Source: Marinilabiliaceae bacterium
Lineage (GTDB): Bacteria > Bacteroidota > Bacteroidia > Bacteroidales > Marinilabiliaceae
NCBI GenBank assembly: GCA_021443545.1
Contig: JABUTU010000082.1
Coordinates: 62,001 to 126,000 of the forward strand
DNA: 64,000 nt
Reading direction: 5' to 3'
A program made the translations under genes and the position numbers. Positions 9,222-17,624 of this stretch are shown piece after piece (position 1 is the first letter of the stretch; every line of letters begins with the position of its first letter). The notes below the pieces were generated by a model. That model was not told the origin of the DNA and did no database searches. It saw only the letters and a list, made by a program, of their open reading frames with translations.

Positions 9222-9842
9222 TTACAATTTAAGACCGCTGAAGCACATGAAAGACATAGCCATCAATCCTACAACTATGAAGGTAATGCCTAATCCACGC
9301 AGTGCTGGCGGAACATTAGAGTATGCCATTTTCTCGCGAATAGCTGCGAGAGCTACGATAGCGAGTAACCATCCTATACCTGAACCAAGAGCATATACAA
9401 TGGCAGAACCTATTCCTGTGATAGCCTTAGGGTCAGTTGGTTCGAGACCTATACGCTGCTGCATAAAGAGTGAAGCACCCATGATTGCGCAGTTTACAGC
9501 GATGAGAGGCAAAAAGATACCGAGTGAAGCATAAAGCGAAGGTGCAAACTTCTCAACAACCATCTCCACGAGTTGCACGATGCCGGCAATGACAGCGATG
9601 AAGAGAATGAATGAGAGGAACGTGAGGTCGATGCCAAGTATTCCCTCTGCTGCAAGAACCTTCGTCTGCAGAAGGTAGTTAACTGGTAATGTTACGACGA
9701 GTACGAATGTAACAGCAAGACCAAGTCCGAGTGCAGTCTTCACACTCTTTGACACAGCTAAGTATGAGCACATGCCAAGGAAGAATGCGAATATCATATT
9801 GTCCACAAAGATAGAGCGGACTAAAAGACTTAATAAATCCAT
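9222..9842 (-). CDS. nqrE: Na+-NQR subunit E
   Basis: NqrE is an integral membrane subunit paralogous to NqrD and RnfA. Together NqrD and NqrE hold a membrane-embedded [2Fe-2S] cluster ligated by paired cysteines. The 206 aa protein is almost wholly hydrophobic, begins [23 protein letters not shown] as in the family, and has the conserved cysteines in [12 protein letters not shown] and VNCAIMGAS. It sits between nqrD and nqrF with 24 and 22 base gaps. Confidence 0.96.
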   Translation of the reverse strand: MDLLSLLVRSIFVDNMIFAFFLGMCSYLAVSKSVKTALGLGLAVTFVLVVTLPVNYLLQTKVLAAEGILGIDLTFLSFILFIAVIAGIVQLVEMVVEKFAPSLYASLGIFLPLIAVNCAIMGASLFMQQRIGLEPTDPKAITGIGSAIVYALGSGIGWLLAIVALAAIREKMAYSNVPPALRGLGITFIVVGLMAMSFMCFSGLKL

Positions 9843-9866
9843 TTCTGTTTTAAACTTTTTAGGTTA

Positions 9867-10496
9867 TTACTTCTCCTGGAGGTCTTTGTTGTGAGCACGT
9901 TGCCACCATATTATGCACGCACATATAATGAGTGCCATAGGAGGCATAAGCATCAAGCCGTTGTTGATATAACCTGCTTCCTGGATAGCATCGTAGTTAA
10001 GAATATTGAACCCAAACAGAGTGCCTGAACCGAGGAGTTCGCGGAAGAAAGCTACGATAACAAGGATTTTTGCATATCCGAGACCATTTCCAATACCATC
10101 GAGGAATGATGCCCAAGGGCCATTCTGCATTGCGAATGCTTCGAGACGACCCATGAGAATACAGTTCGTAATGATAAGACCTACGTAGACAGAGAGCTGC
10201 ACACTCACGTCGTATGCGAATGCTTTGAGAACTTCGCTTACGATTGTTACAAGAGTTGCTACAACTACCAATTGAACGATTATACGTATACGATTTGGTA
10301 TAGTATTACGCATAAGAGATATCACGACATTCGCAATAGCAACTATGACCGTAACGGAAAGTCCCATAACCAAAGCAGGTTCAAGTTGTGCTGTGACAGC
10401 AAGAGCTGAACAGATGCCGAGTACCTGTACTGTGACAGGGTTGTTAATTGAAAGAGGATTTAGCAGTGCCTCTTTATTTTTCTTAGATAAGCTCAT
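9867..10496 (-). CDS. nqrD: Na+-NQR subunit D
   Basis: NqrD is the membrane partner of NqrE. The 209 aa protein has conserved cysteine segments QVLGICSALAVT and ITNCILMGRLEAFAM, and the QNGPWASFLDGIGNGLGYAKIL region typical of NqrD/RnfE. I start at the ATG at 10496 (MSLSKKNKE). A TTG five codons upstream is in frame, but the bases between it and this ATG form a GGGAGGG Shine-Dalgarno-like run, which decides the start. It follows nqrC by 15 bases. Confidence 0.96.
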   Translation of the reverse strand: MSLSKKNKEALLNPLSINNPVTVQVLGICSALAVTAQLEPALVMGLSVTVIVAIANVVISLMRNTIPNRIRIIVQLVVVATLVTIVSEVLKAFAYDVSVQLSVYVGLIITNCILMGRLEAFAMQNGPWASFLDGIGNGLGYAKILVIVAFFRELLGSGTLFGFNILNYDAIQEAGYINNGLMLMPPMALIICACIIWWQRAHNKDLQEK

Positions 10497-10511
10497 TTTC
10501 TTCCCTCCCAA

Positions 10512-11291
10512 TTATTTAGTTAAGAAACTTTCATAATTCTTCAGACATGTCTCAAGCATTGTGCTTACGGCTGATGAGGTTATAGTACCACCAGATATGC
10601 CATCTACGCAGTCTCGATTGTCTTCTGTCTGTCCCTTCTTGACAACGGCAATAGATGTAATCGTGTTATTACGCTTGATGTTTTTGCCGATGAATGGGGC
10701 CTTGAACTTATCTGTAACAATCTCAGCACCAAGACCAGGGGTCTCGCTTGCGTGGTTGAAGTAGATACCATAGACAGAACTCTTGTTGTCGTCAAGAGCG
10801 ATATAACCCCAGATGGCGCCCCAAAGACCATTACCAGTCAATGGAATAACATACTTAGTAGCCCCATCTATATCACATTGGTAGATAACTTGATACTTGT
10901 CGCTCCCCGTTACATCGAACTCAGCGACTGGTTTATTCTCAGATCCGTCAATGTTCAGGATTTTAACAATACGTTTGTTGAATTCAGCTTGAGGATCCTC
11001 AACATTGTTGATGTTCAAGGCACTTAGAATCTGTTTTTTCGTGTCGAGTTTAACATTGTCATCCTGCTTTTCGCTTAAAGCAGAGTGAGCGAATGCCAAT
11101 AGGAACGCAACGATAACAACCAAAACTACCGAGTAGATGATGGTGTATGAGTTGCTGTTTGTCGAGATACCCTTCTTCTTCATAGCTTCAAATTCAGAAG
11201 CGGAAGCTTTACATTGTGGGCAAATATCAGGAGCGCTACTCCCTTCATGCACGTATCCACAAACTTTACATATATATTTCTGTGTAGCCAT
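10512..11291 (-). CDS. nqrC: Na+-NQR subunit C with N-terminal rubredoxin-like domain
   Basis: NqrC carries covalent FMN on the outer face of the membrane and passes electrons to NqrB. This copy is 259 aa. Residues 5-36 or so form a rubredoxin/rubrerythrin-type metal knuckle with Cys8, Cys11, Cys24 and Cys27 (ICKVCGYVHEG and DICPQCKAS). Then come a linker, one membrane helix (about 48-70, YSVVLVVIVAFLLAFAHSAL) and a normal FMN-binding domain with ASETPGLGAEI and DGISGGTITSSAV, where the Thr of GGT is the expected FMN site. Ordinary NqrC begins close to the NSNSYTIIYS segment. An internal start at Met37 could make the ordinary form, but the intact four-cysteine motif in frame argues that the fusion is translated. 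The rubredoxin part would face the cytoplasm. Confidence 0.95.
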   Translation of the reverse strand: MATQKYICKVCGYVHEGSSAPDICPQCKASASEFEAMKKKGISTNSNSYTIIYSVVLVVIVAFLLAFAHSALSEKQDDNVKLDTKKQILSALNINNVEDPQAEFNKRIVKILNIDGSENKPVAEFDVTGSDKYQVIYQCDIDGATKYVIPLTGNGLWGAIWGYIALDDNKSSVYGIYFNHASETPGLGAEIVTDKFKAPFIGKNIKRNNTITSIAVVKKGQTEDNRDCVDGISGGTITSSAVSTMLETCLKNYESFLTK

Positions 11292-11299
11292 TGCCCGTA

Positions 11300-12463
11300 T
11301 TATTTTGCGATTTGTTTAACACGATTCTTTCTGCGGCTAATATTGCGACCTACTATGATATTATCTATCAGAGGAGCAAAAGTGTTGAGCAACAAGATTG
11401 CGAGCATCATACCCTCTGGATAGCCAGGATTCAGTACTCTGATGATGATAGCCATTGCACCTATCAGGAAACCGTAGATATATTTACCACTTTCTGTTCG
11501 AGGCGAAGTTACAGGGTCTGTAGCCATGAAGACGGCGCCGAAACAGAAGCCACCTAAAACGAGGTGATCGCACCAGCATAGCTGAGCCATGTTATTGCTT
11601 TCAGCACCGAATTGGTTGAACAGGTATGCCGTAAGTGCGCCACCAATAAATACGCTGAACATAGTCTTCCAGCTTGCTACACCTGTGCACAACATCAAGA
11701 GAGCTCCAAGAGCAATTGCTATCACGCTTGTCTCTCCGATAGAACCTGGGATGAAGCCATAAACTTGATCCATGAAGTCGAAACCTGTTGATCCAGTTTG
11801 ATTAGCGACCGACAGAGCTGTTGCTCCAGAGAAACCATCAGCTACATTTACTTGATTGCCGTACCATACTGAGTCGCCCGACATCTTGCTTGGATAGGCG
11901 AAGAAGAGGAATGCACGTGCAATGAGAGCAGGATTCCAAAGGTTCATACCTGTACCACCAAAGACCTCTTTGCCGAAAATTACAGCGAATGCTGTTGCAA
12001 CGGCTACAATCCACAGAGGTACATCAGCAGGCATGACTAATGGTATGAGCATACCCGTTGCAAGGAAACCCTCGTTTATCTCATGACCGCGCATCTGAGC
12101 AACTGCAAACTCAATTGATAGACCAACGACATAAGATACAACGATTATAGGGAAAACCTGAACAAAGCCATACCAGAAGATGTCACCGAATGTGACAGCG
12201 TCTAAGATGCCATGCATGCGGAAATGCTGATATCCGGTATTGTACATACCGAAGAGAAGTGCAGGCAGAAGAGCCAACACAACGACGATGATGGTACGTT
12301 TGAGGTCCACCGCGTCGCGAACGTGAACACCACCCTTATTTACTTCATTTGGGGTAAAGAGGAAAGTCTCGAAGCCTCCGAATGTAGAACGAAGCCAACT
12401 GAACTTACCACCCTCTTCGAAGTTGGGTTTCACGCTGTCGATATATTTTCTTAAAGCTTTCAC
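11300..12463 (-). CDS. nqrB: Na+-NQR subunit B
   Basis: NqrB is the large membrane subunit with covalent FMN and riboflavin, central to sodium transport and quinone reduction. The 387 aa protein has the long N-terminal cytoplasmic stretch (about 1-55), many helices, the FMN attachment motif GFSGATALS (Thr of SGAT), GGTGMNLWNPALIARAFLFFAYP, and the C-terminal ATDPVTSPRTESGK motif shared with RnfD. It lies between nqrA (27 bases) and nqrC (8 bases). Confidence 0.97.
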   Translation of the reverse strand: MKALRKYIDSVKPNFEEGGKFSWLRSTFGGFETFLFTPNEVNKGGVHVRDAVDLKRTIIVVVLALLPALLFGMYNTGYQHFRMHGILDAVTFGDIFWYGFVQVFPIIVVSYVVGLSIEFAVAQMRGHEINEGFLATGMLIPLVMPADVPLWIVAVATAFAVIFGKEVFGGTGMNLWNPALIARAFLFFAYPSKMSGDSVWYGNQVNVADGFSGATALSVANQTGSTGFDFMDQVYGFIPGSIGETSVIAIALGALLMLCTGVASWKTMFSVFIGGALTAYLFNQFGAESNNMAQLCWCDHLVLGGFCFGAVFMATDPVTSPRTESGKYIYGFLIGAMAIIIRVLNPGYPEGMMLAILLLNTFAPLIDNIIVGRNISRRKNRVKQIAK

Positions 12464-12490
12464 TTTTTTGTGTTTATGTTTACGATTTAA

Positions 12491-13834
12491 TTAACCAACC
12501 TCTACTGCCATGAGGTTTAGACCATTGCGGAGGATTTTCTGCAAAGGAATTTTTGATGTGCAGACGAATTCACAAAGAGCTATATCCTCCTCTACTACCT
12601 CACATATACCAAGTTCAATCATCTTGTCGATGTCTTGCGCCATAATGGCTTTGAAGAGGAATTCTGGATAGATGTCCATAGGAAGAACCTCGTCCAACTC
12701 GCCAGATACAACAAAGGCTCTTCTTTCGCCATGCATATTTGTGTCGAGTTTGTAGCTCTTGTTGCCTGTCAGCCATGACAAGAACGTCTTGTGATTAGAG
12801 AATTTATTGAAACCAGGCATTGCCCAACCCATAAACTCATAATCATTTCCTTCTGGGATTACGGAAACTTGGTCGTCGTAGTAACCAAGATAGCCATCCG
12901 TTGCTGTCTGAGTTCCCGTCAGAACATCACCTGAGATGACACGAACATTGTCGGAAGCAATATTGTCCTTCAGAATGTTGGTTAGCTGAGCACCTACAAT
13001 TGTGCGTATGTAGGCTGGCTTTTTAATTTCAGAGCCACAGACTACAACTATACGTCCAAAGTCTAAGATGCCTGTAGTGAACATCTTGCCAATCGCAACG
13101 ACTTCTTGAACACCGATAGTCAAAACGCGTTCACCAATGTTAATTGGTTGCACATTGTTGATTTGGATACCAACGCATCCTGATGGGTGCTTGCCACTGA
13201 ATTTGGTGATAGTGACACCTTTAGCACCATTGAAGGCTTTGTTAGCACTCTCTGCCTGAACCCCGATGAATGTGGGAGCAATCTTCGATAATACGTCAAG
13301 ACCAGCTTGGAAATTAGCTTCGTTGCCATTGATTACGAAGTCGTAGTCGGGAGCCAATGGAGCTGTGTCAAATGTAGAGACAAAAATAGACTTGAAGTCC
13401 AATTGAGGGTCCGCTACAATGTTGTATGGACGCTGCTTGAAATAGGTCCACGCTCCAGAGTTGAGGAGTTTCGTGATTATTTGGTCGCGGGAAAGAGATT
13501 GGATGTCCTCTTTGCCAAAATCGCAAGTTGTTGTGTTGCCATCAGCTTTAACAACAACCTCCAAAATCACACGTCGTTCGCCGCGGTTGACGGCAATTAG
13601 TTCGCCAGACACTGGCGATACAAATCGAACCTCTGGATGCATCTTGTCGACAAACAAAGCATCTCCAGCATTCACTTTGTCACCTACTTTTGCAACCATC
13701 TTGGGCGTCAGACCTTTAAAGTCTGATGGCTTGATGGCATACTGCTCAGCGGGAGCAACATTGGCATACACGGTCTCTGACCGCCCTGCCAAACGAATGT
13801 CGAGGCCTCTTTTGAGTTTAATCACTTCTGACAT
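12491..13834 (-). CDS. nqrA: Na+-NQR subunit A
   Basis: NqrA is the cytoplasmic subunit of Na+-NQR and has been implicated in quinone binding. I start at the ATG at 13834, giving MSEVIKLKRGLDIRLAG and 447 aa, the usual family length; a 21-codon upstream extension is in frame but unlike the family. Recognisable segments are KPSDFKGLTPKMVAKVGDKV, the HPSGCVGIQINNV region and the C-terminal EVVEEDIALCEFVCTSK. It is first in the operon. The spacer to the divergent DUF5103 gene is only 68 bases, and I see no perfect -7 box for nqrA in it. Confidence 0.96.
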   Translation of the reverse strand: MSEVIKLKRGLDIRLAGRSETVYANVAPAEQYAIKPSDFKGLTPKMVAKVGDKVNAGDALFVDKMHPEVRFVSPVSGELIAVNRGERRVILEVVVKADGNTTTCDFGKEDIQSLSRDQIITKLLNSGAWTYFKQRPYNIVADPQLDFKSIFVSTFDTAPLAPDYDFVINGNEANFQAGLDVLSKIAPTFIGVQAESANKAFNGAKGVTITKFSGKHPSGCVGIQINNVQPINIGERVLTIGVQEVVAIGKMFTTGILDFGRIVVVCGSEIKKPAYIRTIVGAQLTNILKDNIASDNVRVISGDVLTGTQTATDGYLGYYDDQVSVIPEGNDYEFMGWAMPGFNKFSNHKTFLSWLTGNKSYKLDTNMHGERRAFVVSGELDEVLPMDIYPEFLFKAIMAQDIDKMIELGICEVVEEDIALCEFVCTSKIPLQKILRNGLNLMAVEVG

Positions 13835-13869
13835 TTGTTTTGTTATTGTGTTTTTATTTGTATTCTGAC

Positions 13870-13877
13870 TATATTTG
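13870..13877 (+). promoter_or_regulatory. Possible -7 box for the DUF5103 gene
   Basis: TATATTTG matches TAnnTTTG and lies 26 bases before the ATG at 13903. No TTTG is found at the right distance upstream, so this is a weak call. The site lies in the short divergent spacer shared with nqrA. Confidence 0.3.
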
Positions 13878-13902
13878 AGCCACGAAATCAACTGCAAAGA
13901 AA

Positions 13903-15192
13903 ATGAAAGTTGAGGGGAAAAACGAATTATTTAAGAAAAATTTCTTTAATAAGGCTCAATTTGCATTGTGTCTCATTGTGTCTACTTGTCTTTCTGACGG
14001 ATTATCCGCACAGGAACTCTTTTTTCAAGTGCCAGGAATTAATACCATATCGCTAAGAGTTGGTGATGAATGGACAGGTGACCCTCTTGTTTACCTTGGT
14101 GATAACCAAGATATTACGCTATCGTTTGACGAGTTGTATGGTGATGCTCGGCAACTCTATTTTGAAGTTCATCATTGTGATGCCACATGGAATAAAGACG
14201 ATTTAATGATAATGGAATATTGGGATGGATTTGAGAAGAATTATGACATGTATGAGTCTTCATTGTCGTTCAATACAACGGTGGATTACATACACTATGA
14301 ACTTGTAATTCCTTCTTCTCGAATAAAGGTCTCTGGTAATTATCTTATAAAGGTTTTTTCTCAAGAAGGTGAACTATTGGTGACGCGTCCTTTTTTTGTG
14401 GCAGAGCGACAAGTTGGAGTGAGGAGTCGTGTTGATAAGAATATTATTTTAGGGATGCAGGAACTCACATTAGCTGTCGTTTATGGAGGTTTGCAGGTAT
14501 CAAATGTGCTTCAAGATATCAAGGTTGCTGTTTGGCAAAATCATAATCTTGTCATGGTGCAATGGGAGAATGCGCCCACTGCTTTGCATTCGAATGAAGT
14601 CGTATATGGAGATGAGTTGCTTTTTGAGGGAGGAAATGAATGGCGATGGGCAGATTCAAGAAGTATTCGTGGTCATATGTTGACAAATAGCAGGGTTGAA
14701 TTTCATGATCCATATTATCATGTCACATTGCCAGTTGATGTGCCTGCTAAGGGTTATTCGTACCATCAGGAGTGGAATGGTGCGCAGTATATTGAAAACT
14801 ATGATGATAAATTGACGAATTCATCTGTTGGTGCTGACTATGTGTGTATGCATTTCTTTTTGCAGAGTGTTTCGCAAAGTAGTTCGGTGTATGTAGTAGG
14901 AGATATAGCGGGTTGTCGATATCCTGTTGAGAGAAATATGATGGAGTATATGCCCGAATTAGATGCTATGCATATTATGTTGTGGGTGAAACAGGGATTA
15001 GCTAACTATAGATTTGTCGAAGTTCGTGATGATGGAAAGGTGAGTGTGGCGGAGACAGAGGGCACCTTTGGTGAGACTGAGAATAACTATTCAATAGCGG
15101 TCTACTATCATGACCCGTCAGAGGGGTATGACAGATTAGTTGGCTTCAAGGTGCATAATACGCTGAAAACTACTAATGACTTTATCCATTAG
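13903..15192 (+). CDS. DUF5103 / type IX secretion system plug protein
   Basis: The 429 aa protein has a basic N-terminus and a signal peptide (about residues 15-36, ending GLSAQE). It then shows the DUF5103 pattern: ISLRVGDEWTGDPLVYLG near the start, YFEVHHCDATW, a WDGFEKNYDMYESSLSFNTTVDYIHYEL segment and TRPFFVAERQV. In T9SS-bearing Bacteroidota a protein of this family plugs the periplasmic side of the Sov/SprA outer-membrane pore. The family also occurs in species without an obvious T9SS, and no other T9SS core gene is in the window, so function here is open. Its stop overlaps that of the convergent helicase gene. Confidence 0.8.
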   Translation: MKVEGKNELFKKNFFNKAQFALCLIVSTCLSDGLSAQELFFQVPGINTISLRVGDEWTGDPLVYLGDNQDITLSFDELYGDARQLYFEVHHCDATWNKDDLMIMEYWDGFEKNYDMYESSLSFNTTVDYIHYELVIPSSRIKVSGNYLIKVFSQEGELLVTRPFFVAERQVGVRSRVDKNIILGMQELTLAVVYGGLQVSNVLQDIKVAVWQNHNLVMVQWENAPTALHSNEVVYGDELLFEGGNEWRWADSRSIRGHMLTNSRVEFHDPYYHVTLPVDVPAKGYSYHQEWNGAQYIENYDDKLTNSSVGADYVCMHFFLQSVSQSSSVYVVGDIAGCRYPVERNMMEYMPELDAMHIMLWVKQGLANYRFVEVRDDGKVSVAETEGTFGETENNYSIAVYYHDPSEGYDRLVGFKVHNTLKTTNDFIH

Positions 15193-17528
15193 TCTATTTT
15201 TCGAAGGCGTGCAAATTTAAGGAGTAGTGTCTTCTCTCCAGCATTTCTGAAATTCACCTTGATTTTGGTGCTGTTGCCGCATATTATGTCAGTTACGACT
15301 CCTGGTCCGAACGTGTCGTGTATGACGTTGTCTCCTATGCTGTATGACGACAAGTTGCTGTCAAACCCTTTTGGGGTAGGATGTGAGTTGGTATTAGATA
15401 ACGAAGAAAGATTTGCCGAAGAAGTTGCGGGTTGCAGTCGTCGGTTTTGCTGAGTGAATGAAAACCTGGATTGGACAGGTTCTTTTTTGTATCTGTCAGG
15501 TCTGCTCATAGGGTTGGAGAACGACTTGTGGTTGCCTGCGCCATGAATCTCAACATACATGCGTCCCTCATCGTCGTTAATCAGCTCAGATAGAAAACGG
15601 CTTCTATTGCCGAAGACAAACTGACCATGGATGAATAGTTCTTTGGAATAGAGAATAGAAAGAGTTTTACGGGCTCTTGTGACGGCAACGTACAGGAGTC
15701 GGCGTTCCTCTTCCAGATTCGCAGAGTTGTAGCTTGATTGGTTTCCTGGAATCTTTTCATCTTCAGCGCCAGCAATAAAAACATGGTCGAATTCCAATCC
15801 TTTTGATGCGTGTATTGTCATGAGCGTGACGTAGTCGCTGACGTTCTTGTCTTTATCTGCAACATCCTCGCTTGTCATAAGAGATATTTCTTGAAGGTAT
15901 TCGCTTAATGTCGCACTACTGTTATCATTATTTCTTTGCTCAACAAATTGTTTGATACCGCTTAGAAGTTCACTTATATTATCTATTTTGTCTTTCGTCT
16001 CTTCGTCTTTTGCAGAGTTGTTCAGTTCTGTAATGATTCCGCTTTTGTCGAGAATAGCCCCAATAAGTTCAAATGCGTTAATCTTAGTGGATTGCTGATA
16101 AAAGTCCCATATTGTATTGGCAAATGAAAGGACTTTTTTAATAGTGCCCTGAGAAAGATTGCATTGAGCGAGGTGTTTTTCAGAGCATATAGTGTCCCAA
16201 ATAAAAAGGTTATTTCCTTTAGAATAGTCACGAATACTCTTAACTGTTGTGTCGCCTATTCCACGACGTGGTTTATTTATGATACGCATTAACGAAAGCT
16301 CTTCACGAGGGTATATTGCGACATGGCAATATGCAAGAATATCCTTGATTACTTCCCTTTGGTAGAATGAGGTTCCTCCGTATATTTTGTAAGGGATTCT
16401 GAGGTTGCGTAGAGTCTCCTCTAACAAGCGTGATTGTGTATGGTTGCGATAAAGGATTGCAAAGTCGATATTGTTTGCCTCTTTGCTGTTAACGCGACTT
16501 TTTATTTCGGAAGCTATTCTTGCTGATAGTTCTTTGTCGTTGGGTGTTTCAATAATCTTTATTTTTTCGCCTTCGCCTAATTCGGAGAAAAGTTTCTTTG
16601 GAAGACGGTTAATGTTGTTTGATATGATGCGGTTAGCGGCATTAACAATTGTAGCTGTCGAGCGGTAGTTCTGTTCGAGTTTGATTTTGACCGCCTCGGG
16701 GTAGTCTTTGTCGAAGCGAAGTATATTCTCTATTCGAGCGCCTCTGAAACTATATATGCTCTGCGAGTCATCGCCTACGACGCATATATTGCGGTTTCCC
16801 GCTACCAGTTGTCGGATGATGGCATACTGAGAATGGTTAGTATCCTGATACTCGTCAACGAGGGTGTATGTGAAGTGTTTCTGATATTTTGCGAGGATAT
16901 CTGGATTGTTGCTAAATAAGATATTGGTGTATAACAATAAGTCATCAAAATCCATTGCATTTGCTCTCTTGCATCTTGTGCAATACTCGGAGTAAATAGC
17001 TGAGATTTTCGACCTTCCATCTCTCTTGTCGCGTTCTATATAATACTGGGTTTCGGGATAATCTTTTGGGGTTATGAGGTCGTTCTTTGCCGTAGATATA
17101 GCAGTGAGAACTGAGTTTTCGGTGTATGCCTTTGAGTCTAAATTGAGGTCTTTTACGATATTTCGTATCAGTTGCTTGGAGTCGGGAGTGTCATAAATTG
17201 TAAAGTCATGATTGAATCCTATACTGTCAGACTCGGTGCGAAGGATCCGGTAGAATATGGAGTGAAATGTTCCCATCCAAAGCTGGCTTGCAGTCTCTGG
17301 TCCTACAATTTTTGCTATGCGCTCTCTCATCTCACGAGCTGCCTTATTAGTGAATGTCAGAGCGAGAATATTCCATGGTTTTATTCCCATTTCGAGGAGG
17401 TGGGCAACGCGCATAGTGAGGACTCTTGTCTTACCGGAGCCAGCGCCGGCTATGACGAGAAGTGGGCCCTCTGTTGTTGTGACAGCCTCTTTTTGGGCTG
17501 GATTCAGACTGTTTAGGTAGTCAGACAT
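15189..17528 (-). CDS. PcrA/UvrD-family DNA helicase
   Basis: This is a superfamily 1A ATP-dependent 3'-5' DNA helicase of repair and replication. The 779 aa protein has LNPAQKEAV (Q motif), Walker A GAGSGKT, DEYQDTNHSQY (Walker B), VGDDSQSIYSFRGA, QNYRST, the TIHASKGLEFDHVF motif and VAVTRARKTL. The C-terminus has the small PcrA/UvrD Tudor-like domain (GDNVIHDTFGPGVV). I start at 17528 (MSDYLNSLNPAQ); the 20 codons upstream run into the promoter and terminator region and look untranslated. The gene could be named uvrD or pcrA; sequence alone does not decide. Confidence 0.95.
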   Translation of the reverse strand: MSDYLNSLNPAQKEAVTTTEGPLLVIAGAGSGKTRVLTMRVAHLLEMGIKPWNILALTFTNKAAREMRERIAKIVGPETASQLWMGTFHSIFYRILRTESDSIGFNHDFTIYDTPDSKQLIRNIVKDLNLDSKAYTENSVLTAISTAKNDLITPKDYPETQYYIERDKRDGRSKISAIYSEYCTRCKRANAMDFDDLLLYTNILFSNNPDILAKYQKHFTYTLVDEYQDTNHSQYAIIRQLVAGNRNICVVGDDSQSIYSFRGARIENILRFDKDYPEAVKIKLEQNYRSTATIVNAANRIISNNINRLPKKLFSELGEGEKIKIIETPNDKELSARIASEIKSRVNSKEANNIDFAILYRNHTQSRLLEETLRNLRIPYKIYGGTSFYQREVIKDILAYCHVAIYPREELSLMRIINKPRRGIGDTTVKSIRDYSKGNNLFIWDTICSEKHLAQCNLSQGTIKKVLSFANTIWDFYQQSTKINAFELIGAILDKSGIITELNNSAKDEETKDKIDNISELLSGIKQFVEQRNNDNSSATLSEYLQEISLMTSEDVADKDKNVSDYVTLMTIHASKGLEFDHVFIAGAEDEKIPGNQSSYNSANLEEERRLLYVAVTRARKTLSILYSKELFIHGQFVFGNRSRFLSELINDDEGRMYVEIHGAGNHKSFSNPMSRPDRYKKEPVQSRFSFTQQNRRLQPATSSANLSSLSNTNSHPTPKGFDSNLSSYSIGDNVIHDTFGPGVVTDIICGNSTKIKVNFRNAGEKTLLLKFARLRKID

Positions 17529-17558
17529 ATTGTGGGAGATATTTATCTTAGGGAGGCT

Positions 17559-17589
17559 CAAAGATACAAAAAATGGTGCACACCTCAAG
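17559..17589 (-). promoter_or_regulatory. Predicted promoter of the helicase gene
   Basis: On the minus strand CTTG (17589-17586), 19 bases, then TATCTTTG (17566-17559) gives a perfect -7 box and a 3/4 -33 box. Transcription would start near 17553, 25 bases before the ATG. The site lies within the xylA terminator, so the helicase gene probably has its own promoter directly behind the xyl operon. Confidence 0.5.
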
Positions 17590-17603
17590 AGAGATGTGCA
17601 CCA
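17568..17603 (-). terminator. Rho-independent terminator of the xylose operon
   Basis: Perfect 9-base arms, TGGTGCACA (17574-17582) and TGTGCACCA (17595-17603), extended by CTC/GAG, form a strong hairpin. On the minus strand it is followed by six Ts (17573-17568). It begins 22 bases after the xylA stop. Confidence 0.85.
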
Positions 17604-17624
17604 ATACTTAATAAGTTGATACGA

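Noticed and set aside
10497-10511. TTG start extending NqrD by five codons
   Set aside because: These codons contain the GGGAGGG ribosome site of the real ATG at 10496.
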